Notes: generated from the sequence alone by a model not told the origin. Positions 41,866 to 51,861 are shown, counted from the stretch's first letter. The stretch: 64,000 nt of DNA from Desulfoluna sp. (GCF_030145185.1 NZ_JAQYWB010000021.1:1-64000); one strand, 5' to 3'. Program-made: numbers and translations.

Positions 41866-43338
41866 TCAAAGGGGCGGGCGTTGCCCCTGAAATCCGGCGG
41901 TCCGTTCAAAGTGCCAGGCCGCTTTTAAGAGGGTGGCCTCGTCAAAGTGGCGTCCGAGAAGCTGAAGCCCCACGGGCAGTCCCTGGCGGGTCAAGCCGCA
42001 GGGCACGCTCATGCCCGGGATGCCGGCGAGGTTGGCCGAGAGGGTGAAGAGGTCGGAGAGATACATCTTCAAGGGATCGTCGGCGCTCTCTCCCTTTTTA
42101 CCCGCCGGGGACGGGGCCACCGGAGAGATGATGAAATCGCAGGATTGAAACGCCGTTTTAAAGTCTTCGACGATGAGGGTCCGCACCTGGGAGGCCTTTT
42201 TGTAGTAGGCGTCGTAGTAGCCGGAGGAGAGGGCGTAGGTGCCGATGATGATCCGGCGTTTGACCTCGTCTCCAAAGCCTTCGGACCGGGTGTTTTTGTA
42301 GAGAGAGAGGAGGCCGTCACCCCCGCGCTGGCTCATGCCGTAGCGGACCCCATCGTAGCGGGCGAGGTTGGAGCTCGCCTCGGAGGGGGCGATGACGTAG
42401 TAGGCGGCCACGGCGTATTCGGTGTGGGGCAGGGAGACGGACACACAGCGGGCTCCCAGGGACTCCAGGGTGGCTTTGGCCTGGGTGACGGCGGCCATCA
42501 CCTCCGGGTCGACCCCGTCGGCTTGCCAGTACTCCACCGGAAGCCCCACGGTCATGCCGGCGAGCCCCTTGCCCTCCTCGTCTTTCATGAGACGACGGTA
42601 GTCGGGTACCTCTTTGGGCACAGAGGTGGAATCTCTGGGGTCATACCCGCTGATGGTCTCCATGAGCAGGGCGCTGTCTTCCACGCTCTTGGTCATGGGA
42701 CCGATCTGGTCCAGGGAGGAGGCAAAGGCCACGAGACCGTATCGGGAGACCCGGCCATAGGTGGGCTTCATGCCGACGATGCCGCAGTGGGAGGCGGGCT
42801 GGCGGATGGAGCCGCCGGTGTCGCTGCCGAGGGCGGCCAGGCAGAGGTCGGCGGCCACGGCCGCGGCAGAGCCTCCGCTGGATCCACCGGGGACGCGGCT
42901 GAGGTCCCAGGGGTTCTGGGTGGTCTGAAGGGCCGAGTGCTCGGTGGTGGACCCCATGGCGAATTCATCCATGTTGAGCTTGCCGGGGAAGACCGCGCCG
43001 GCCTCCCTCAGCTGAGTGACCACCGTGGCGTCGTAGGGGGGGACAAAGTGTTCCAGCATTTTGGAGGCACAGGTGGTTTTGAGCCCCTGGGTGCAGAGCA
43101 GGTCTTTGAGGCCTACGGGGAGCCCGGTCAGGGTGCTTGCCTCCCCCTTGGCGAGGCGGGCGTCAGCGGCATCCGCTGCGGCCAGGGCCCCTGTTTGGTC
43201 CACGGTGATGTACGCGCCCACCTTGGGATCCACCTCATCAATCCGGGCCAGCACCGCTTCGGTGAGTTCCCGGGAACTGATTTTCTTATCACGAAGAAGC
43301 CCGTGGGCTTCGGTCAGGGTCATTGTGTGCAGTGACAT
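41866..43338 (-). CDS. gatA: Glutamyl-tRNA(Gln)/aspartyl-tRNA(Asn) amidotransferase subunit A
   Basis: The 490-residue amidase generates ammonia from glutamine for tRNA-dependent amidation. The amidase signature is present: catalytic Lys in LPVGLKDLL, the cis-Ser/Ser pair in PGGSSGGSAAAVAA, and SDTGGSIRQPASHCGIVGMKPTYGRVSR-type block. AAAGGAGAGG precedes ATG 43338. gatC lies 15 bp upstream; gatB is not in this window, so the complex subunit genes are split. Confidence 0.95.
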   Translation of the reverse strand: MSLHTMTLTEAHGLLRDKKISSRELTEAVLARIDEVDPKVGAYITVDQTGALAAADAADARLAKGEASTLTGLPVGLKDLLCTQGLKTTCASKMLEHFVPPYDATVVTQLREAGAVFPGKLNMDEFAMGSTTEHSALQTTQNPWDLSRVPGGSSGGSAAAVAADLCLAALGSDTGGSIRQPASHCGIVGMKPTYGRVSRYGLVAFASSLDQIGPMTKSVEDSALLMETISGYDPRDSTSVPKEVPDYRRLMKDEEGKGLAGMTVGLPVEYWQADGVDPEVMAAVTQAKATLESLGARCVSVSLPHTEYAVAAYYVIAPSEASSNLARYDGVRYGMSQRGGDGLLSLYKNTRSEGFGDEVKRRIIIGTYALSSGYYDAYYKKASQVRTLIVEDFKTAFQSCDFIISPVAPSPAGKKGESADDPLKMYLSDLFTLSANLAGIPGMSVPCGLTRQGLPVGLQLLGRHFDEATLLKAAWHFERTAGFQGQRPPL

Positions 43339-43353
43339 CGCCTCTCCTTTCAT

Positions 43354-43641
43354 CTACCCCACCACCTTGGGGACCACAAACATGTTCTCTTCTTCATCTG
43401 GCGCGTTGGCCAGGGTCTTTTCCGCGCCGAGGTGGGGGTGCACCACATCTTCCCTTAAGGCATTGGTGAGGTCGATGGCGTGGGTGGTGGGTTCCACCCC
43501 GTCGGTGTCGACTTTTTCCAGGGTATCCACATAGGAGAGGATGTCGCCAATCTGCGCGGCCAGCTTCTCCACCTCCACGTCGTCCACATTCAGCCGTGCC
43601 AGGTTGGCCACGTAGAGGATCTCTTCTTTCGTGATCTTCAT
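43354..43641 (-). CDS. gatC: Glutamyl-tRNA(Gln) amidotransferase subunit C
   Basis: The 95-residue subunit wraps and stabilises GatA in the GatCAB complex. The sequence ITKEEILYVANLARLNV, then LSYVDTLEKVDTDGVEPTTH and LREDVV, is typical. Start at 43641 follows the family start MKITKEE. It is directly followed by gatA. Confidence 0.94.
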   Translation of the reverse strand: MKITKEEILYVANLARLNVDDVEVEKLAAQIGDILSYVDTLEKVDTDGVEPTTHAIDLTNALREDVVHPHLGAEKTLANAPDEEENMFVVPKVVG

Positions 43642-43717
43642 ATCGCATTCCTTTGTCCATCGCCTGGGGGGGACCCCCAAGATGGCCTTGTCATATCGGT
43701 GATGCCGTGAGGTTCCG

Positions 43718-44413
43718 TCAGAGTTTCACGACATAGGCTTTGCTTTTCAATCGGGCAAGGCGCGAGAGCGCTTTGGCGGCGTCGGCGTGCTTTGCAAAGT
43801 GTCCCACACGCACCCGGTACCAGGTCTGGCCCTTGCTGTTGGTCGCCGCCATGAAGTAGGCGGGGAAGCCTTGGTTGCGAAGGGCTTTGGCCTCGGCGTC
43901 GGCCGACTCTTCCTGGATGTGGGCCGCCACCTGGATGGTAAACCCCTCGGAAGGCGGGGTGATGGGGGGCGACACAGGCGCAGGGCGCTCGGTTCGGGCG
44001 ACCACGGGAGCCGGGGAGGGCGAGGCCGAGGTCGCCTCGGGCTGTGCGGCTTGTCCCGGGGGGATCACCGGTTTTTGGGTCTTGGTCATCCGACTCGATT
44101 TGGTAATGGCCTCCTCGCTTTGCTTAACCTCCTTATAAAAAGAAAGTTCCACCGAAGGGGGGGGCGTTTTGGAATCGGGGCTTTTCTTATCAAGGCCCGG
44201 TACGGTCTGTTTGTCTGGCATCACGGCGAGTTCACGCTGCACGTCGGTGGGGATAAGATTCACCTCAATGCTGCCGCGGCCCACCAGAACCCCTAAAAAA
44301 AACAACCAGCCGAACAGGAGAAAAAGAGCCGTGCTCCAACCGAGGGTCTCCCGGCTGCTCCGGGTAATGAAAGGGGTCGGGGCCTTGGGGTTTGTCTTCG
44401 CAGCGTTTGCCAT
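43718..44413 (-). CDS. SPOR-domain membrane protein
   Basis: The 231-residue protein has a short cytoplasmic N-terminus, one transmembrane helix (about 27-47, TALFLLFGWLFFLGVLVG), a Pro/Ala/Ser-rich periplasmic linker and a C-terminal SPOR domain (about 155-231; FTIQVAAHIQEESADAEAKA, TWYRVRVGHF). SPOR domains bind denuded glycan strands at division sites, so a role in septation or cell-wall remodelling is likely. GAGGGACTC precedes ATG 44413. It lies between argS and gatC on the same strand, a pairing with argS common in this phylum. Confidence 0.88.
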   Translation of the reverse strand: MANAAKTNPKAPTPFITRSSRETLGWSTALFLLFGWLFFLGVLVGRGSIEVNLIPTDVQRELAVMPDKQTVPGLDKKSPDSKTPPPSVELSFYKEVKQSEEAITKSSRMTKTQKPVIPPGQAAQPEATSASPSPAPVVARTERPAPVSPPITPPSEGFTIQVAAHIQEESADAEAKALRNQGFPAYFMAATNSKGQTWYRVRVGHFAKHADAAKALSRLARLKSKAYVVKL

Positions 44414-44470
44414 GAGTCCCTCAGGGGGTTGGCTCAAAGGCCCGGAATCTTCCGGGCCCTTGAAGTCGGT

Positions 44471-46126
44471 TTACATTTTTTCCGGAGCCGACACGCCCAG
44501 AAGGGCCAGGCCTGTTTTGATCACCTGTCGCACGGAGGCAACCAGTCGCAATCGGGCCGCCGAGAGGTGGGTATCCTCGGTGAGCACCTTGTGTTTGTTG
44601 TAGTAGCTGTGGAAGGCCGAAGCCAGATCCATCAGGTAGTATGAGATCCGGTGGGGCTCTAAGAGTCGGGCCGCCGTGTCCACCACGTCGGGAAAGCGAA
44701 GCATCGCTTTCATGAGGGTGATCTCTTCGGGTTCAGAGAGGAGCTCGGTGGGAACAGCCGAGACGGTTAAATTTCTCTCTGTTTTCGCTTTTTCCAGGAT
44801 GCTGGTGATGCGGGCATGGACATACTGCACATAGAAGACCGGGTTGTCGTTGCTCTTCTTTTTGGCCAGGTCCAGGTCAAAGTCCAAGGGGCTGTCGTAG
44901 TGCCTGGAGAGAAAGATGAATCGGGCGGCATCGGCCCCCACTTCATCCACCACGTCTTTCAGGGTGACGAACTCGCCGGAGCGGGTGCTCATGGCCACCG
45001 GTTCTCCGCCCCGAAGCAGGTTGACCAGCTGGACGAGGATGACGTCAAAGTCCTCCGGGTTGTGCCCGGTGGCTTCGATGGAGGCGTTGATCCGGGGGAT
45101 GTATCCGTGGTGATCGGCTCCCCAGACATCGATGAGACGCTGGTATCCCCGTTCAAATTTGTTCATGTGGTAGGCGATGTCGGAGGCGAAGTAGGTGGTC
45201 TGTCCATTGCTTCTCACCACCACCCGGTCTTTTTCGTCGTCGTAATCGGTGGCTTTAAACCAGAGGGCGCCCTCTTTTTCAAAGACAGTGCCTTTGGCTT
45301 TGAGCTCGTCAATGGTCTCCATCACACGGCCTTCGTCATAGAGGCTCTGCTCGCTGAACCAGTTGTCGAAGGGGACGCCGAAGGCCTCCAGGTCGTTTTT
45401 GATGCCGGACAGGATCTCGTCGGCGGCGATGCGGGCGCAGATCTGCACAGCCTCGTCCTGCTCCATGGCCAGCAGAGACTCCCCTTTGTCAGCTTGGACC
45501 TCTCGGGCCATCTCGATGATGTAGTCGCCCTGGTAGCAGTCTCCGGGGAACTCCACGGTTTGGCCGCAGAGCGCTTTGTAGCGAAGGAAGAGGGAGAGGC
45601 CCAGGGTTCGGATTTGGCGACCGGAGTCGTTGATATAGTACTCTTTGTCCACCTCAAATCCGGCAAAGTTCAGGATTCGGGCTGTGCTGTCGCCCACGGC
45701 GGCCCCACGTCCATGGCCCACATGCAGGGGGCCTGTGGGGTTGGCGCTGACAAATTCTACCTGAACTTTTTTGCCTGCCCCCAGCTGAGAGGCGCCGTAG
45801 GCCTCACCTCCGGCTTCCACGCGTGATATCGCCGTGAGCCAGGTGCTTTTTTTCAGAAAAAGGTTGATAAACCCGGGGCCGGCAATCTCCAGCCGTTCCA
45901 CCAGGCCCTCGACGGGGATCTCGGCGACAATGGCTTCGGCGATCTTTCGGGGCGCCATCTTCTGGGCCTTGGCCATCACCATGGCGATGTTGGTGGCATA
46001 GTCCCCCTGGCTCTCTACCTTAGGCTCTTCCACGGTGACGGGGGGGAAGGTATCGGAGGGGAGGGCCCCTTTTTCATACGCCGCGAGGGCGGCGTTTTCG
46101 ATCAATGCTTTGATTGTCTGCTTCAT
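44471..46126 (-). CDS. argS: Arginyl-tRNA synthetase
   Basis: The 551-residue class I synthetase has the HIGH-type motif in [17 protein letters not shown], the N-terminal additional domain (1-90) and the catalytic continuation [18 protein letters not shown] that replaces KMSKS. The C-terminal anticodon-binding domain ends [21 protein letters not shown]. It charges tRNA-Arg. It is the first gene of a minus-strand run of six genes down to mutL. Confidence 0.96.
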   Translation of the reverse strand: MKQTIKALIENAALAAYEKGALPSDTFPPVTVEEPKVESQGDYATNIAMVMAKAQKMAPRKIAEAIVAEIPVEGLVERLEIAGPGFINLFLKKSTWLTAISRVEAGGEAYGASQLGAGKKVQVEFVSANPTGPLHVGHGRGAAVGDSTARILNFAGFEVDKEYYINDSGRQIRTLGLSLFLRYKALCGQTVEFPGDCYQGDYIIEMAREVQADKGESLLAMEQDEAVQICARIAADEILSGIKNDLEAFGVPFDNWFSEQSLYDEGRVMETIDELKAKGTVFEKEGALWFKATDYDDEKDRVVVRSNGQTTYFASDIAYHMNKFERGYQRLIDVWGADHHGYIPRINASIEATGHNPEDFDVILVQLVNLLRGGEPVAMSTRSGEFVTLKDVVDEVGADAARFIFLSRHYDSPLDFDLDLAKKKSNDNPVFYVQYVHARITSILEKAKTERNLTVSAVPTELLSEPEEITLMKAMLRFPDVVDTAARLLEPHRISYYLMDLASAFHSYYNKHKVLTEDTHLSAARLRLVASVRQVIKTGLALLGVSAPEKM

Positions 46127-46619
46127 CTGATCTGCTTCACTTTAAGGTTCATGACGGTCTGGTACAGTCACTACGGTTCGGTCCAATCCCACGCAGACAT
46201 GCGAAAAAACGCTTTTTTGGCACGCCTGTGCATCCAGGGTCGCCATGGGTGGGGGGGACTGCAAGGGCAGCCTTCACAAGCCGAAACGGAATCCGGCGCC
46301 GATAGGGTGCCGGCAAGGGGCCTTGTTTCGGTCGGGCGCGTTCGCCAGGCCAAAAGCCCCATTTTAAAAGAACATTATGTAATAAATAGTTTTGCCTCGC
46401 AAGTCAAGGCGCGGGGGTGTTTACACCTCCAGCCATAAAAAAAAGGCCGGGGGTTGTCCGACCCAGGGCGATTGCGCTGCATCACGGCGGTGAGAGTGCT
46501 TCCCACGCCCCGGGGTACATGGCAGGGCAACATCCCCCCCCCCTCCCCTGAGGGACAGGGGCAAAGGGGCGGTCTCCCAATGGGGTGCGCCCCTTTTTTT
46601 ACATCATGTCTCTCGCGGA
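46127..46619. other. 493-bp gap upstream of argS
   Basis: No gene is supported; a 95-codon + strand open frame (46151-46438) has no ribosome site or family features. The region holds the argS promoter zone and a terminator at 46563-46600. It is moderately GC-rich with short purine runs. Confidence 0.5.
46563..46600. terminator. Terminator hairpin at the 3' end of the 145-residue ORF
   Basis: AAAGGGGCG pairs with CGCCCCTTT around a 16-nt loop, with a TTTTTTT tract on the + side. It lies 20 nt behind the minus-strand gene, where the trailing T-run is weaker. Confidence 0.55.
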
Positions 46620-47057
46620 TCAGGCCTTGGCGTCGGGGGCGGCGGTCTTGCTGTCACCCGCGTCATCGGCCTCCGTGTCATCGTCATCCAGAAGCTTGTC
46701 GATCTCCACCTGCTCTTTTTCATCGGTGGCCAGCGCTTCCTGGGCTTCTTCTCTGTGGCTCGCCAGGGAATCGTTGTCGGAGAAAATGATCTTGAGAGAG
46801 TTTTTGGGGTCATCGCCGAACATGGAACGGAGCCCCTCGGCCAGGACTCCTGCGGGGAATTCAGGGGGGAAGAAGTTGTTGTTGCGGAACAGGGCAATCA
46901 GGGCCTCGTTGCCTGCGGAGAGGGCTGCTTCTATGGCTTCCAGCTCAAAGCAGGCGTTGTGGAGGACACTGTATTTGCCCACATCGGTTTCCGCCATCTC
47001 TTTTAAGGTGAGGGTGCCTGCGTCAAGGTCTTTGTCAATGATGTACTTTTGCTCCAT
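46620..47057 (-). CDS. Hypothetical acidic protein (145 residues)
   Basis: GGAG lies 9 nt before the ATG, and codon usage resembles neighbouring genes. The N-terminal ~95 residues look folded (YIIDKDLDAGTLTLKEMAET, then HNACFELEAIEAALSAG). The C-terminus is a low-complexity acidic tail with DDDDTEADDAGD. There is no signal peptide or membrane segment. I recognise no family. It stands alone between argS and the two tRNA genes. Confidence 0.65.
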   Translation of the reverse strand: MEQKYIIDKDLDAGTLTLKEMAETDVGKYSVLHNACFELEAIEAALSAGNEALIALFRNNNFFPPEFPAGVLAEGLRSMFGDDPKNSLKIIFSDNDSLASHREEAQEALATDEKEQVEIDKLLDDDDTEADDAGDSKTAAPDAKA

Positions 47058-47411
47058 GATTTATCTCCGAATGATTGTTCCGCCCGGCTTTGGGATGCGG
47101 AAGGTACAGATTTTTTGGGGATCGACGTGGCCTGCCAACCCGTGAGCAGACCACAGAAAAAACGCCGGGCTTTCGCCCGCAGGGGTCTCCCCTGCGCACC
47201 GCCACGGCGATCTGGGAATCCAAAAGGCCGCTTGCCTGTTTGGATTTTATCAATTCATTATAATAAGCGAAAATCCTCCGATGTCAACACAGAGAAGGGA
47301 TCATACGTGGGCGGCTCTTTTCCGTCTTGTTTTCAGACTTCATAAAATTAGGCCAACAAACCTGTTGACCTTGGCCAATTCAAATGGTAATTAGTCCGAG
47401 TAAATTTGAGT

Positions 47412-47497
47412 GGAGGAGTGGCCGAGTGGTCGAAGGCGGCGGTCTTGAAAACCGTTGAGCGCAAGTTCCGTGGGTTCGAATCCTACCTCCTCCGCCA
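47412..47497 (+). tRNA. tRNA-Ser (anticodon TGA)
   Basis: The acceptor stem GGAGGAG pairs with CTCCTCC, and CCA is encoded. The anticodon loop CTTGAAA reads TGA, decoding UCA. A long variable arm of class II type and the T-loop GGTTCGAATCC are present. Confidence 0.95.
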
Positions 47498-47508
47498 AAC
47501 GAAGCTCC

Positions 47509-47598
47509 GGAGAAATGGCCGAGTGGCTGAAGGCGCGCCCCTGCTAAGGGTGTATGGGTTAACGCCCATCGAGAGTTCGAATCTCTCTTTCTCCGCCA
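47509..47598 (+). tRNA. tRNA-Ser (anticodon GCT)
   Basis: The acceptor GGAGAAA pairs with TTTCTCC and CCA is encoded. The anticodon loop CTGCTAA reads GCT, decoding AGC/AGU. It has a long variable arm and T-loop AGTTCGAATCT. It lies 11 nt behind the first tRNA-Ser, so the two form one transcript. Confidence 0.95.
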
Positions 47599-47611
47599 AT
47601 TTGTTTTTAAG

Positions 47612-47640
47612 AGCCCCAACTTTGTTGGGGCTTTTTTGTT
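47612..47640 (+). terminator. Terminator of the tRNA-Ser pair
   Basis: AGCCCCAAC-TTT-GTTGGGGCT is a perfect 9-bp stem followed by TTTTTGTTTTT, 13 nt after the second tRNA. Confidence 0.88.
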
Positions 47641-47831
47641 TTTACGGGGCTCCATTTCGCTGCTCGTCTACCGCCTGGTACACCTTTGGGTACAAAAAAC
47701 GGCGGATTGGGTCCTCCGTGGACTGGCGGTCCCAGCGCATCCGCGACCAACGGACAAGGACATCTGCAGGACATTGAGTGAATCCATTGTGGGTCAGGGT
47801 GATTTTCGGCGTAACAAAAGCCCCCTCCCGA

Positions 47832-48551
47832 TCAAGACGCCTGCTGAGCCTCGTACTCCGTATCAGGCACGAGCCCCTCTCCATCGCCCCGTGTTACCTC
47901 ATTTACCAGCGCATCACACCGCTCGTTTTCCGGGTGCCCCGCATGGCCTTTCACCCACCTGAACGCCACGTGGCCACCCTCTGTCAGCTCAAGCAGCCGA
48001 GCCCAGAGGTCGGTGTTAAGAGCCGGTTTCCCGTCTGATTTCAGCCAACCACGATTTTTCCAACCCTTTGCCCAGCCCTTTGAGATGCCGTTCACCACGT
48101 AACTTGAATCTGTCGTGACCACGATGGGCCTGTCCGGTGGCGTGGGGTTGAGAACATCCGTCAGCCCCATGATGCAGCCCAACAGTTCCATGCGATTGTT
48201 CGTGGTATGCTGGAAGCCCCCTTTCAGTTCCCTTCGCCTCTCTCCATCGATGATGACCACCCCGTAGGCCCCCACACCCGGATTGCCAAGTGCCCCGCCG
48301 TCTGAGTAGATCCGCAGCGCGTCATCGGAGATGGGGGAGGCGGTTTGGGGTGTTGCCGATGTCGTCTTACTCTTTGCCTTCCCAGCCCCATACGAGGGGC
48401 TCAGTATCCACTGTTCCGCCTCTGATCGGGTCTTGAACCCCTTGTAGACGGCCCCTTGAAAGCCGCTCACCTGGGCTTGAGCCTCAGGCCAGTGGGTGTA
48501 GATGCCGGGCTTCCGGCCCTTTGCCACCGCATAAAACTTTTGACTTGCCAC
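47832..48551 (-). CDS. rnhA: Ribonuclease H with N-terminal hybrid-binding domain
   Basis: The 239-residue protein has an N-terminal RNA:DNA hybrid-binding (viroplasmin-like) domain (about 1-52; FYAVAKGRKPGIYTHWPEA, GFKTRSEAEQWI). A linker follows, then the RNase H1 catalytic domain (about 75-225). The catalytic acidic residues are in YSDGGALGNPG, NRMELLG, TDSSYVVNG and NERCDALVN. It removes RNA from hybrids and R-loops. No shared operon is evident; a terminator separates it from acnB upstream. Confidence 0.94.
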   Translation of the reverse strand: MASQKFYAVAKGRKPGIYTHWPEAQAQVSGFQGAVYKGFKTRSEAEQWILSPSYGAGKAKSKTTSATPQTASPISDDALRIYSDGGALGNPGVGAYGVVIIDGERRRELKGGFQHTTNNRMELLGCIMGLTDVLNPTPPDRPIVVTTDSSYVVNGISKGWAKGWKNRGWLKSDGKPALNTDLWARLLELTEGGHVAFRWVKGHAGHPENERCDALVNEVTRGDGEGLVPDTEYEAQQAS

Positions 48552-48613
48552 TCTGAAGCGTCCTTTTTCTCTTTGATTCTCTGTTTATGAAATGTCGGGG
48601 CTTGCCCCTGCCC

Positions 48614-48658
48614 AACAAAAAAACCTTTTCCCGGTGTGGGAAAAGGCTTTTTTGTTTT
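48614..48658. terminator. Bidirectional terminator behind acnB
   Basis: CCTTTTCCC-ggtgt-GGGAAAAGG is flanked by AACAAAAAAA on one side and CTTTTTTGTT on the other, a symmetric layout that works on both strands. It lies 14 nt behind the acnB stop codon. Confidence 0.85.
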
Positions 48659-48672
48659 TTTAAGGGGGTTGC

Positions 48673-51192
48673 TTAGGAGGCCGGTTCGTCGGCCAGGTTG
48701 AGGACCCGATAGATCTCTTTTTTTTGGGGTGCCAGGGCCGTTACCTTTTCAAAGTAGGTGGCGACGTCGGGCAGGTGGCCCAGGCGTGCGGTGACGGCGG
48801 CCAGCTCGGCGGAGCCTAAGAAGACGTTGGCCCCATCCCCGATGCGGTGGGGGAAGTTGCGGGTTGAGGTGGAGAGCAGGGTGGTTCCAGGGGCGACCCG
48901 CGCCTGGTTGCCCATGCACAGGGAACATCCGGGAACCTCGAGGCGGGCGCCGGTTCGACCGAGGCGGTTGTAGATCCCTTCGCGTCTCAGTTGGGCCTGG
49001 TCCATCATCGTGGGGGGGGTCATCCAGAGGCGCACCGGGACCTCGCCCTCGCCGTCGAGAAGGGCGGCGGCGGCTCTAAAGTGGCCGATGTGGGTCATGC
49101 AGGAGCCGATGAAGACTTCCTCCACCTGGGTCCCGGCGACTTCGGAGAGGGGTTTGACGTCGTCGGGGTCGTTGGGGCAGGCGAGGATGGGCTCGGTGAG
49201 GGTACCCAGGTCAATCTCGATCACCTCGGCGTACTCGGCATCGCCATCGGCGCAGAGAAGTTCAGGCGTGGCGAGCCAGGCTTCCATGGCGGCGATGCGC
49301 CGCTCAAGGGTGGCTTTTGTGGCGTAGTCCTTTGCCACCAGCTCTTTTAAGAGGGCGATGTTGGAGCGAAGGAAGGCGGAGACCTGGCTCTCGGAGAGGC
49401 GGATGGTGGCCGCGGCGGCCGAGCGCTCGGCCGAGGCGTCGGTGAGCTCGAAGGCCTCATCTACGGAGAGGTGGTCCAGCCCTTCCATCTCCAGGATGCG
49501 TCCGGAAAAGATATTTTTCTTGCCCTCTTTTTCCACGGTGAGGAGCCCTCGGTGGATGGCCGAAAGGGGAATGGCATTGACGATGTCCCGGAGGGTGATG
49601 CCGGGCTTGGGGGTCCCTGTGAAGCGGACCAGTACGGATTCAGGCATGTCCAGGGGCATGGACCCCATGGCGGCGGCAAAGGCCACCAGGCCGGAGCCCG
49701 CAGGGAAACTCAGGCCCATGGGAAAACGGGTGTGGGAGTCTCCGCCGGTGCCCACCGTGTCGGGCAGAATCATGCGGTTTAAAAAGGAGTGGATCACCCC
49801 GTCGCCGGGTTTTAAGGCGATGCCCCCCCGGCTCTCCATAAATCCGGGCAGGGAGTCATGCATGGCGATGTCCACCAGGCGGGGGTAGGCAGCGGTGTGG
49901 CAGAAGGACTGCATGACCAGATCCGCGTCAAAGCTCAGGCAGGCCAGCTCTGTCAGTTCATCCCGGGTCATGGGGCCGGTGGTGTCCTGGGAGCCCACGG
50001 TGGTCATCCTGGGCTCGCAGTAGGTGCCGGGTCGGACGCCCTCACAGCCGCAGGCGCGGCCCACGATCTTCTGGGCCAGGGTGTACCCTTTTCCGGTTTC
50101 TGCTGCGATCGGGGTGGGGCGGAAGAGGGCGTTGTCGGCCAGGCCCTTGGCCTCCCTGGCCTGACGGGTGAGCGTGCGCCCGATGATAAGGGGAATGCGG
50201 CCTCCGGCCTGGACCTCGTCAAAGAGCACCTCGGTTTTTAAGGCAAAGCGAGCCAAAAGGGTGCCGTCCTCTCCGACCAGGGTGCCCTCATAGGGATGGA
50301 TGGTGATCACCTGGCCTGTGGAGAGCGCCGAGACATCGCATTCGATGGGCAGGGCGCCGGCGTCTTCCAGGGTGTTAAAGAAAATGGGGGCGATCTTGCC
50401 GCCGATCACCACCCCGCCTGCGCGTTTGTTGGGGACAAAGGGGATCTCTTCCCCGATGTGCCAGAGCAGGGAGTTGACGGCGGATTTTCGGGAGGAGCCG
50501 GTCCCCACCACGTCGCCGACAAAGGCCACGGGGTGGCCTTTGGTTTTCAGTGTTTCTATCGTGTTCAAGGCGTTTTTATCCCGGCTTTTCAGCATGGACA
50601 GGGCGTGCAAGGGGATGTCGGGCCGGCTCCACGCCTCAGATGCGGGGGAAAAATCGTCGGTGTTGCTCTCACCCTCTACCTTAAAGATGGTGACGGTGAG
50701 GCTTTCAGGCAGGGCGGCTCTCTCTGTGAACCAGAGGCCCTCGGCCCAGGCAGAGAGCACTGTCTCGGCGGTGGGCTGGGTCGGTGCGTCTGCCACCACC
50801 CGGTCAAACACGTCGGGAACGATGAGGAGCCTGGAGAGCGCCTCTGCGGCCTTCTCGCCCAGGGTCTTGTGGCTTAAAAGGGCAAAGAGGGCGCCCGTGT
50901 TGTAGCCGCCGCCCATGGTGCCGAGCAGGCGAACCGCCTCGTTCGGGGCGATGAGGGGGCTGGTTGTCTCCCCCTGGGCCAGGGCGGTGAGAAACCGGGC
51001 TTTGATTTGGGCTGCCGGGTCCACGCCGGGGGGAACCCGTTGGGAGAGAAGGGTGGTGAGTTCGGCTTCTTCCCCTTGGGGGGGTGCCTGCAAACGTTCA
51101 CAAAGGGCCGTCACCTGCATCTCGGTGAGCGGTTTCGGGGGAATTCCCATCTCTTGCCTTTTGGCAGCGTCTTGCTTGTATGTGGTAAGCAT
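48673..51192 (-). CDS. acnB: Aconitate hydratase B (2-methylisocitrate dehydratase)
   Basis: The 839-residue AcnB has an N-terminal HEAT-like domain and the swivel domain moved ahead of the catalytic domains, unlike AcnA. The [4Fe-4S] cysteines appear in MQSFCHTAAYP and in CSLCMGNQARV. Substrate-site blocks include VVGTGSSRKSAVNSLLWHIG, TVGTGGDSHTRFPMG and FIGSCMTHIGHFRAAA. It isomerises citrate/isocitrate, and possibly 2-methylcitrate products. AGGAG precedes ATG 51192. It is a monocistronic gene. Confidence 0.95.
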   Translation of the reverse strand: MLTTYKQDAAKRQEMGIPPKPLTEMQVTALCERLQAPPQGEEAELTTLLSQRVPPGVDPAAQIKARFLTALAQGETTSPLIAPNEAVRLLGTMGGGYNTGALFALLSHKTLGEKAAEALSRLLIVPDVFDRVVADAPTQPTAETVLSAWAEGLWFTERAALPESLTVTIFKVEGESNTDDFSPASEAWSRPDIPLHALSMLKSRDKNALNTIETLKTKGHPVAFVGDVVGTGSSRKSAVNSLLWHIGEEIPFVPNKRAGGVVIGGKIAPIFFNTLEDAGALPIECDVSALSTGQVITIHPYEGTLVGEDGTLLARFALKTEVLFDEVQAGGRIPLIIGRTLTRQAREAKGLADNALFRPTPIAAETGKGYTLAQKIVGRACGCEGVRPGTYCEPRMTTVGSQDTTGPMTRDELTELACLSFDADLVMQSFCHTAAYPRLVDIAMHDSLPGFMESRGGIALKPGDGVIHSFLNRMILPDTVGTGGDSHTRFPMGLSFPAGSGLVAFAAAMGSMPLDMPESVLVRFTGTPKPGITLRDIVNAIPLSAIHRGLLTVEKEGKKNIFSGRILEMEGLDHLSVDEAFELTDASAERSAAAATIRLSESQVSAFLRSNIALLKELVAKDYATKATLERRIAAMEAWLATPELLCADGDAEYAEVIEIDLGTLTEPILACPNDPDDVKPLSEVAGTQVEEVFIGSCMTHIGHFRAAAALLDGEGEVPVRLWMTPPTMMDQAQLRREGIYNRLGRTGARLEVPGCSLCMGNQARVAPGTTLLSTSTRNFPHRIGDGANVFLGSAELAAVTARLGHLPDVATYFEKVTALAPQKKEIYRVLNLADEPAS

Positions 51193-51406
51193 CGTCACAC
51201 TCCTGATTGTCTTGTTGCACATCGTTGTCGTCTTCAGGGCTTCCTTTGCCGCCAAAAGGGCGGGTCCGACGGTGTTTTTTGATTTGACCGCCGGCTTTTT
51301 CATGGTGTATAGGTTTCTTTCCTTTAAAAAACCATGTGGGCGCTGGGGGTTAGCCACCCGGGGTCTTCAGTCACGCAAATCAAAAATGACCAAGGAGCAT
51401 CCACCC

Positions 51407-51799
51407 ATGATCATGGACACGTTTCGGTCTCTGTTTACTGCCGACGTTCTCGCGGAGTTATTTCCGACCGATTTTTCCGACCAGTTTTTTGAAGCGCTCT
51501 ACGGGGATGCCGATGATGGAGCCTATGATATCTCCCTGGCTCTTGCCGGGGGCGATGAGAAGACCCTTGAGTTTGAGCTGCGCCTCGCACAGAGGCCGGG
51601 CAAGTGCCTGGTTTGCAGCCTGACGTATGGCCTTCCCGAGGTTTTTTCCCGCCACCCCCTGATCAATATTGCAGGGCTGGTGGAGAAGATTAATGCCGTT
51701 CTGGGGGAGACCGCTCACTGCACGGGCTGGCAGATGGGCCGAACTCGGGAGCTCTCCCGGGCTCTGCATGTGGTGCCCCTTTCCCTCTCCCTTGCCTGA
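51407..51799 (+). CDS. Conserved Desulfobacterota protein of unknown function (130 residues)
   Basis: AAGGAG lies 9 nt before ATG 51407. The protein begins TFRSLFTADVLAELFP and contains GDADDGAYDISLAL, LRLAQRPGKCLVCSLTYGLP, FSRHPLINIAGLV and GRTRELSRALHVVPL. I recall this family being carried in delta-proteobacterial annotations under the misleading name pancreas/duodenum homeobox protein 1; it has nothing to do with homeobox proteins. The size and two cysteines suggest a small soluble protein. Function unknown. Confidence 0.8.
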   Translation: MIMDTFRSLFTADVLAELFPTDFSDQFFEALYGDADDGAYDISLALAGGDEKTLEFELRLAQRPGKCLVCSLTYGLPEVFSRHPLINIAGLVEKINAVLGETAHCTGWQMGRTRELSRALHVVPLSLSLA

Positions 51800-51861
51800 G
51801 AGCCCTCTTTTGTCCTCGTCATGCACTCCCTTCCGAAGGGACACCGCCGGGTGTCCCTCGA

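Noticed and set aside
46216-46233. Sigma-54-like box TTGGCACGCCTGTGCATC
   Set aside because: GG and GC are 9 nt apart rather than 10, and no + strand gene follows.
46151-46438. 95-codon + strand frame upstream of argS
   Set aside because: No Shine-Dalgarno, atypical composition and no family pattern; it lies in the argS promoter region.
47412-47598. Integration site at the tRNA-Ser pair
   Set aside because: tRNA 3' ends are common attachment sites, but no integrase, no duplicated tRNA 3' end and no foreign-looking gene block lies next to them.
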